Shown one piece after another: positions 14,341-18,243 of a DNA stretch of 18,243 nt. The stretch is from UBA4655 sp964585575 (lineage in GTDB: Bacteria > Planctomycetota > Planctomycetia > Pirellulales > UBA1268), in NCBI GenBank assembly GCA_964585575.1, contig CAZPEM010000059.1, positions 1-18,243 of the forward strand. The letters are read 5' to 3'. The notes under the pieces were generated by a model. The model saw nothing but the letters and a program-made list of their open reading frames with translations. It searched no databases and was not told where the DNA came from. The stretch's first letter is position 1. The number at the start of each line of letters is the position of its first letter. The translations under genes and the position numbers were made by a program.

Positions 14341-14862
14341 ATGCGGGTCCTACTCATCGACCACGGCTGTCGCGGGGGCCTCGGGGAATGTGCCCACCCC
14401 GACGCCGAGCGGCTCGCCGCGCACGGGGCGGTGGTCGTCTTCGCCGACGCCTCGAACGTCTTTCCGCACGATGCCGTGCGGCTGTCGGACGAGGAACTCG
14501 CGGTCGCCCGTGAGAATGCAAGGCAGGCGGTCTACCGCGCGGTGGACGACGAAAACCCCGACGTCATCCTCGTGCTCCACGCCGGGGCGATCGCTGATCT
14601 CGCCGTGGAGACCGGCGTGCCTCTCGTCGTGCATGCCGCGCTCGCCGACCTGGAGGCCGCCGGCGAGGGCGTCGTTCGCGACCTCGTCGCCTCGTCGCTT
14701 GGGGCGGCCGACATCGTCGTGGCCGACGATGCGGAGACCGGAAGGGTGCTCCGACGTGACGACTGGTTGCCGGCCGACGTCGACGTGGAGATCGTGCCGC
14801 GGGCCGACGCCGCGAAGCTCGTCGCGGCCTGCCGTCGGGCGAGCGAGCGTCGCAGGGGATGA
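14341..14862 (+). CDS. Orphan protein resembling the N-terminal domain of a GT4 glycosyltransferase
   Basis: The 173-residue protein is not one I can name. It begins RVLLIDHGCRGGLGE, then AHPDAERLAAHGAVVVFAD, and later shows DVILVLHAGAIADLAVETGVPLVVHAALADLE and SLGAADIVVADDAETGRVL. This order of strands, with the 'accessible to the host cell, pleads for entry' style motif GVPLVVH and a 'VVADD' strand, resembles the acceptor-binding N-terminal Rossmann half of GT-B family 4 glycosyltransferases. The C-terminal sugar-nucleotide half is absent, and the next gene converges 10 bp away. It may be a true single-domain protein, a remnant, or a different Rossmann-fold family. An alternative GTG start at 14308 would add eleven residues that do not look conserved. 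Confidence 0.55.
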   Translation: MRVLLIDHGCRGGLGECAHPDAERLAAHGAVVVFADASNVFPHDAVRLSDEELAVARENARQAVYRAVDDENPDVILVLHAGAIADLAVETGVPLVVHAALADLEAAGEGVVRDLVASSLGAADIVVADDAETGRVLRRDDWLPADVDVEIVPRADAAKLVAACRRASERRRG

Positions 14863-14871
14863 AACGGGCGG

Positions 14872-15312
14872 TCAGGCCCGCGGCGAATCGCCCGCGAGGA
14901 GCCGGTCGATGTCGCCCGAGGCGAGTGCGTGTTCGAACTCGCGGCGGTCGCGGTAGACCGCGTCGCTCGTGATCCGCACGACCCAGTTGTGCGTGAGCGG
15001 CGTGATCGTGACCACCTTCCGGCCGTGCTGCCGAGCCTCCCACATCTCGATCGCCGTTCCCATCGAAGCCTCCGGGACGTAGGCGACGACGAGGTCGAAC
15101 TCCCGGCACATCCCGACGTGGCCGTGAAAGACCTCCTTCGCCCGCCGCATGTCGTAGTCGATGGAAGTGGCGTGGTTGGCAAACGGGTCGTAGACTTCCG
15201 CGTCGGGCCAATGGGCCTCGAGGAGTTCGCGAAACGATTCGCGGTATGACTGGTCGTGGACCAGTGCCGCGACGTGCGAGCCCTGCATGATGCCGGCGAG
15301 GAATATACGCAT
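14872..15312 (-). CDS. Nucleoside 2-deoxyribosyltransferase-like protein
   Basis: Enzymes of this fold cleave or exchange N-glycosidic bonds of deoxynucleosides or nucleotides, and act in salvage or in clearing damaged nucleotides. The 146-residue protein starts RIFLAGIMQGS, continues AEVYDPFANH, and has FDLVVAYVPEASMGTAIEMWEA, in which Glu89 is in the place of the nucleophile and Asp73 in the place of the conserved substrate-site acid. I chose the ATG at 15312 because AAGGGA (minus strand, 15325-15320) lies 7 nt before it and the protein motif begins there; the frame is open further upstream to 15648 but that part is antisense to the peptidase. The start codon shares the CATG with the divergent peptidase gene. 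The exact substrate is unknown. Confidence 0.8.
   Translation of the reverse strand: MRIFLAGIMQGSHVAALVHDQSYRESFRELLEAHWPDAEVYDPFANHATSIDYDMRRAKEVFHGHVGMCREFDLVVAYVPEASMGTAIEMWEARQHGRKVVTITPLTHNWVVRITSDAVYRDRREFEHALASGDIDRLLAGDSPRA
15298..15302 (+). promoter_or_regulatory. Shine-Dalgarno deciding the peptidase start
   Basis: GAGGA ends 8 nt before the ATG at 15311 and supports it over the earlier in-frame ATG codons at 15287 and 15290. It lies within the first codons of the opposite-strand deoxyribosyltransferase-like gene. Confidence 0.65.
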
Positions 15313-16576
15313 GAGTCGATCCCTTTCGAGGAAGGCTAAACCATCCGCCGCGTCGGCGAAAGCCGCCGTCGCATCCGTCCACGAGCCCGACCTCGCCGCC
15401 GCGAGGAAGCGGGTGATGGAGCTCATGGCGATCCGTGGCGGCTCGGGGGACGAGCGGGCCGTGGCCGAGCGGGTGATCGCGACGCTCGTCGCCGCCGGCT
15501 GTCCCGAGAAGGCGATATCGATCGACGCGGCGAACGCGAAGACGCCGCTCAAGGGGAACGTCGGCAACGTGATCGTGAAGCTTCCGGGCGAGGGCTCGCC
15601 CGCGCTTGCCGCCGCGCCGAGGCGGCTGCTCATGGCCCACATGGACACCGTGCCGGTCTGCCTCGGCTCGAAGCCGAAGCTCGTGAAGGTGAAGGGCCGC
15701 GAGATGGTACGGTCGGCCGATCCGGCGACCGGGCTCGGCGCCGATGACCGCTCGGGGGTCGCGGTCGTGCTCTCGACGGCCGTGGAAATCGTCTCGCGAA
15801 AGCTCCCCCACCCGCCGCTGACGTTCTTCTTCGCGATCCAGGAGGAGGTGGGGCTCTACGGAGCGCGGTTCGTTGGCGTCGGCCAGCTCGGCAAGCCGAA
15901 GCTCGCCTTCAACTTCGACGGCGGGGCCGTCGAGAAGATCACGGTCGGCGCGACGGGCGGCCATCGGCTCGATATCCGTATCGACGGCATCCCGAGCCAC
16001 GCGGGGGTGGCGCCGGAGAAGGGGGTTTCGGCGATCGCGATCGCGTCGCTCGCGATCGCGAATCTCGTGCGGGATGGATGGCACGGTCTCGTCGAGAAAG
16101 CGGGCAAGCGAGGCACGAGCAATGTCGGCGTCATCGAGGCGGGATGTGCGACGAACGTGGTCGCGGAGCGGGCGACGCTCAAGGCGGAGGCGAGGGGGCA
16201 CGATGCGGCGTTTCGCGAGCGGATCGTGAAGGCGATCCTTGCGGCGTTCGAGACCGCCGCCAAGGAGGTGAGGTCCTCTGACGGCCGCTGCGGCAAGGTG
16301 ACGTTCCAGGGGCGGCTCGACTACGAGGCCTTCCGGCTCGAGGACGAAGAGCCCTGCGTCGTGGCCGCCGCGGACGCGGTGCGGAGCCTCGGCCTCGCTC
16401 CGCGGTTCGAGGTGAGCAACGGCGGCCTCGACGCCAACTGGATGGCGGCCCACGGCATCCCGACGGTCACGCTCGGCTGCGGGCAGATGCAGATCCACAC
16501 GACCGACGAGATGCTCGACCTCGCCGCGTTCGACGCCGCCTGCCGCGTGGGCCTGCGGCTCGCGACCGGCGGCTAG
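15311..16576 (+). CDS. M20-family metallopeptidase (peptidase T / tripeptidase-like)
   Basis: Co-catalytic zinc peptidases of this group trim di- or tripeptides in the cytoplasm. The 421-residue protein shows the full metal set: HMDTV (His110, with Asp112), GADDRSGVA (Asp145), the general base and ligand pair EE in QEEVGLYGA (178-179), FNFDGG (Asp203), and a C-terminal QIHTTDE (His396). A lid/dimerisation domain with GIPSHAGVAPEKGVSAI lies near 226-242. Length fits PepT-like enzymes (about 410). The first 20 or so residues are Ser/Lys/Ala-rich and may be a linker. A good Shine-Dalgarno supports the ATG at 15311. Its leader and promoter must lie inside the opposite gene. It converges with the MFS gene over 17 bp. 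Substrate preference cannot be read from sequence. Confidence 0.9.
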   Translation: MSRSLSRKAKPSAASAKAAVASVHEPDLAAARKRVMELMAIRGGSGDERAVAERVIATLVAAGCPEKAISIDAANAKTPLKGNVGNVIVKLPGEGSPALAAAPRRLLMAHMDTVPVCLGSKPKLVKVKGREMVRSADPATGLGADDRSGVAVVLSTAVEIVSRKLPHPPLTFFFAIQEEVGLYGARFVGVGQLGKPKLAFNFDGGAVEKITVGATGGHRLDIRIDGIPSHAGVAPEKGVSAIAIASLAIANLVRDGWHGLVEKAGKRGTSNVGVIEAGCATNVVAERATLKAEARGHDAAFRERIVKAILAAFETAAKEVRSSDGRCGKVTFQGRLDYEAFRLEDEEPCVVAAADAVRSLGLAPRFEVSNGGLDANWMAAHGIPTVTLGCGQMQIHTTDEMLDLAAFDAACRVGLRLATGG

Positions 16577-16593
16577 CAGGCACGCCAGCCGTC

Positions 16594-18048
16594 TCAATCC
16601 TCCGGCAGCGGTCGGCCCTTCGTCTCGGGCAGGAACGGAAGCACGGCGAGCCCGAGCAGGAAGGCGGCGCACATCGTGATGCCGGCCGGCCGCATCGGCT
16701 CCGCCATCCACGCCGGGCTCGAGATCCCCTTGTAGACCTCGCTCGTCAGCAGCCCGAGCAGAAACGGACCGCCGGCCGCGACGAACCGGCCGACGTTGTA
16801 GCAGAAGCTCGTGCCCGTGCTCCGCAGCCGCGTGGGAAACAGCTCCGGGAAGTAGATCGCGTAGCCGGCGAACACCGACAGCTGGCAGAAGCCCATGATC
16901 GGCAGCATCCACCAGATGTCGTTCGGCTCGTCGAGGTAGCGGAAGACGAAGGCGGTCGAGAACAGGGCGAGCGTGAACGCGATCGCGAAGAACGCCTTGC
17001 GTCCGATGTACTGGCAGATCCGTGCCGCGAGCATCATGCTCGTGAAGGCGCCGACCTGGATCATCATCATCGACACCGCCGGCCAGATCGTGAGCCGCCC
17101 GGCGATCTCCTGCTCCGACAGGCCCTGCGCCTCGTACGCCTTGCGAAACACGCTCCGAACGAGGTCGGGGGTGAAGAAACCGATGCCCCAGAGGCCGATC
17201 ACGCCCGCGCAGGCCAGCAGCGTGCCGAGGATGGCGTTCTTCCGCCACCGCGGATCGGAAAAGAGCGGCCCGTAGCCGCCGAGTTTCTCGCCCGTGCTCG
17301 CCGCCTTGGCCTTCATCTGCTGCCAGCGTTCCGGCTCCTTCAGACCCGCACGGATCACGAGGGCGAGCACCGCCGGCAACGCCCCGATCACGAACTTCCA
17401 TCGCCACGGCTCCCAGCCGTAGAGCTTCGTGCCCATGTGCAACTGCGCCTGCCCGAGGCCGATGCCGATGAGGGCCGCCGCAAAGTTTCCGACCGCCGAG
17501 AGCGCCTGGAGCAGCCCGAGGGCGTAGGGACGCGCGCGATCGGGCATCACCTCGGCCACGAGCGCCACGCCCACGGCGAACTCTCCGCCGACTCCCAGTC
17601 CGGTGATGAACCGGTAGAAGGCGAAGTCGATGAATCCCTGCGACAATGCCGACAGCCCGGTACAGAGCGAATAGATCACGATCGTGATCATCATCGTCTT
17701 GGCGCGGCCGAGCCGGTCGCCGATGACGCCGAAGATGAGACCTCCGGTCGCCCAGCCGAGCATGAAGATGCAGGTGGAGAGGCCGCCGTAGAAGTCGACC
17801 TTGCCTTCGAATTCTTTCTTTTCCTCCGGGGTCATCGTCTTCGGATCGAGCGTCTCGGAGGCAAGGAGCGTCTGCATGGCCGGCTTGCGGGCCAGCGTGA
17901 AGAGCTGCTGGTCGAGGCAGTCGAAGAGCCACCCGAGCGCCGCCACGACGAGCACGAACCAGTGGTAGCGGGAGAGCCCCTTCCACCAGGGCCTTCCGTC
18001 GTCGACCGCCGGGGAGGAGGAGGGGGTGAAGTGCGGCAGGTCGGCCAT
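16594..18048 (-). CDS. Major facilitator superfamily transporter (sugar/organic anion porter-like)
   Basis: The 484-residue protein has about twelve hydrophobic segments and MFS signatures: GDRLGRAKTM in the first cytoplasmic loop (about 110-119), YRFITGLGVGGEFAVG near helix 4, ELFPTRLRSTGTSFCYNVGRF in the second half, and a terminal PETKGRPLPED. These fit the sugar porter / aromatic acid:H+ symporter region of the superfamily, but the substrate is not readable. The loop after helix 1 (about residues 55-87) is enlarged and charged, with PEEKKEFEGK, and should lie on the outer face. The start is the ATG at 18048. It stands alone, divergent from tRNA-Leu and convergent with the peptidase. Its opening RYHWFVLVVAALGWLFDCLDQQLF resembles planctomycete family members as I remember them. 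Confidence 0.88.
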   Translation of the reverse strand: MADLPHFTPSSSPAVDDGRPWWKGLSRYHWFVLVVAALGWLFDCLDQQLFTLARKPAMQTLLASETLDPKTMTPEEKKEFEGKVDFYGGLSTCIFMLGWATGGLIFGVIGDRLGRAKTMMITIVIYSLCTGLSALSQGFIDFAFYRFITGLGVGGEFAVGVALVAEVMPDRARPYALGLLQALSAVGNFAAALIGIGLGQAQLHMGTKLYGWEPWRWKFVIGALPAVLALVIRAGLKEPERWQQMKAKAASTGEKLGGYGPLFSDPRWRKNAILGTLLACAGVIGLWGIGFFTPDLVRSVFRKAYEAQGLSEQEIAGRLTIWPAVSMMMIQVGAFTSMMLAARICQYIGRKAFFAIAFTLALFSTAFVFRYLDEPNDIWWMLPIMGFCQLSVFAGYAIYFPELFPTRLRSTGTSFCYNVGRFVAAGGPFLLGLLTSEVYKGISSPAWMAEPMRPAGITMCAAFLLGLAVLPFLPETKGRPLPED

Positions 18049-18143
18049 GACGTCTCTCGCGGAGAGGGATGGGGAAATGACCGCGAGAATGTAACAGAGC
18101 GGCGGGGGGAGCGGGGAGAGCCGGCCGGGCCGGCCGCGGGGGC

Positions 18144-18172
18144 TTCCTCGCGTCCTCGCGGCTGGATACGAT
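18144..18172 (+). promoter_or_regulatory. Weak promoter candidate for tRNA-Leu
   Basis: TACGAT (18167-18172, 4 of 6 matches) lies 17 nt after TTCCTC (18144-18149, poor -35) and ends 16 nt before the tRNA. The position is sensible for a tRNA promoter, but the -35 box is weak. The 140-bp region back to the MFS gene is otherwise GC-rich with short CCGG palindromes and no gene. Confidence 0.3.
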
Positions 18173-18188
18173 GCTTCCGCCCTCCTTA

Positions 18189-18243
18189 GCCCGAGTGGCG
18201 GAATTGGCAGACGCGCAAGATTCAGGTTCTTGTCCAGGTAACT
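18189..18243 (+). tRNA. tRNA-Leu (anticodon CAG), truncated at the right edge
   Basis: The 5' part of a leucine tRNA is visible: acceptor strand GCCCGAG, TG, a D arm GCGGAATTGGCAGACGC, and the anticodon arm CAAGA-TTCAGGT-TCTTG, which gives anticodon CAG. The following TCCAGGTAACT is the start of the long variable arm of a class II tRNA. The T arm and 3' acceptor strand lie outside the window. Confidence 0.93.

Noticed and set aside
15313..15648. Upstream extension of the deoxyribosyltransferase-like gene
   Set aside because: The extra 112 codons are antisense to the peptidase and lack family similarity; a Shine-Dalgarno and the conserved MRIFLAG start fix the start at 15312.
14564..17986. 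Minus-strand open frame of over 1000 codons across several genes
   Set aside because: It runs out of frame through the MFS gene, the deoxyribosyltransferase-like gene and part of the GT4-like gene, and antisense to the peptidase. It shows no domain of its own and is a product of high GC.
18145..18160. Direct repeat TCCTCGCG twice before tRNA-Leu
   Set aside because: Two 8-bp copies in very GC-rich sequence are expected by chance; there is no third copy and no clear role.
1..18243. CRISPR array, insertion sequence, prophage, defence island or biosynthetic cluster
   Set aside because: No regularly spaced repeats, transposase or integrase motifs, terminal inverted repeats, or phage, defence or NRPS/PKS genes are seen. 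The two tRNAs show no attachment-site duplication within the window.

Overview
The window reads as a high-GC bacterial chromosome segment, most likely from a planctomycete. This is an inference from gene content and protein style: a rhodopsin/Blh pair, a glycosyltransferase-9 gene, and an MFS protein of the 'LGWLFDCLDQQLF' type. No rRNA or other marker gene confirms it. Coding density is very high, many junctions overlap, and most genes are housekeeping. I see no insertion sequence, prophage or CRISPR array.

Layout. 2-3400 (+): the nearly complete end of a heptosyltransferase-like GT9 gene, a small two-helix membrane protein, and ligA (NAD-dependent DNA ligase). 3417-4564 (+): a strong promoter, tRNA-Ala(GGC), and a class IV PLP aminotransferase whose start codon sits in four tandem 15-bp copies. 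4686-7312 (+): a phototrophy operon with a microbial rhodopsin, the retinal-forming dioxygenase blh (overlapping the rhodopsin by 26 bp) and a DedA-family membrane protein. 7257-13714 (-): glnE, miaB, a strong intrinsic terminator, fmt and def, transcribed in the order def-fmt, then miaB-glnE. 13765-14862 (+): pgpA and an orphan protein resembling the N-terminal half of a GT4 glycosyltransferase. 14872-16576: a nucleoside 2-deoxyribosyltransferase-like gene (-) and an M20/PepT-like peptidase (+), diverging from one shared CATG. 16594-18048 (-): an MFS transporter. 18189 to the right edge (+): tRNA-Leu(CAG), truncated.

How the genes work together. The rhodopsin and Blh form a minimal light-driven proton pump module: Blh cleaves beta-carotene to retinal, which binds Lys232 of the opsin. 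The carotenoid genes must lie elsewhere. The opsin has the motif Asp101/Thr105/Lys112, so a lysine sits where proteorhodopsin has its proton-donor Glu. A 15-bp perfect hairpin lies 32 nt after the opsin stop, inside the N-terminal extension of blh, and could set the opsin:Blh ratio. def and fmt form the usual N-formylmethionine pair.

Two themes recur. First, start-codon regions are tandemly duplicated, at the aminotransferase and at the miaB/glnE junction. Second, four genes have a -10-like hexamer 6-9 nt before an ATG with no Shine-Dalgarno, which suggests leaderless mRNAs. All functional statements come from motif recognition by eye, without database searches.
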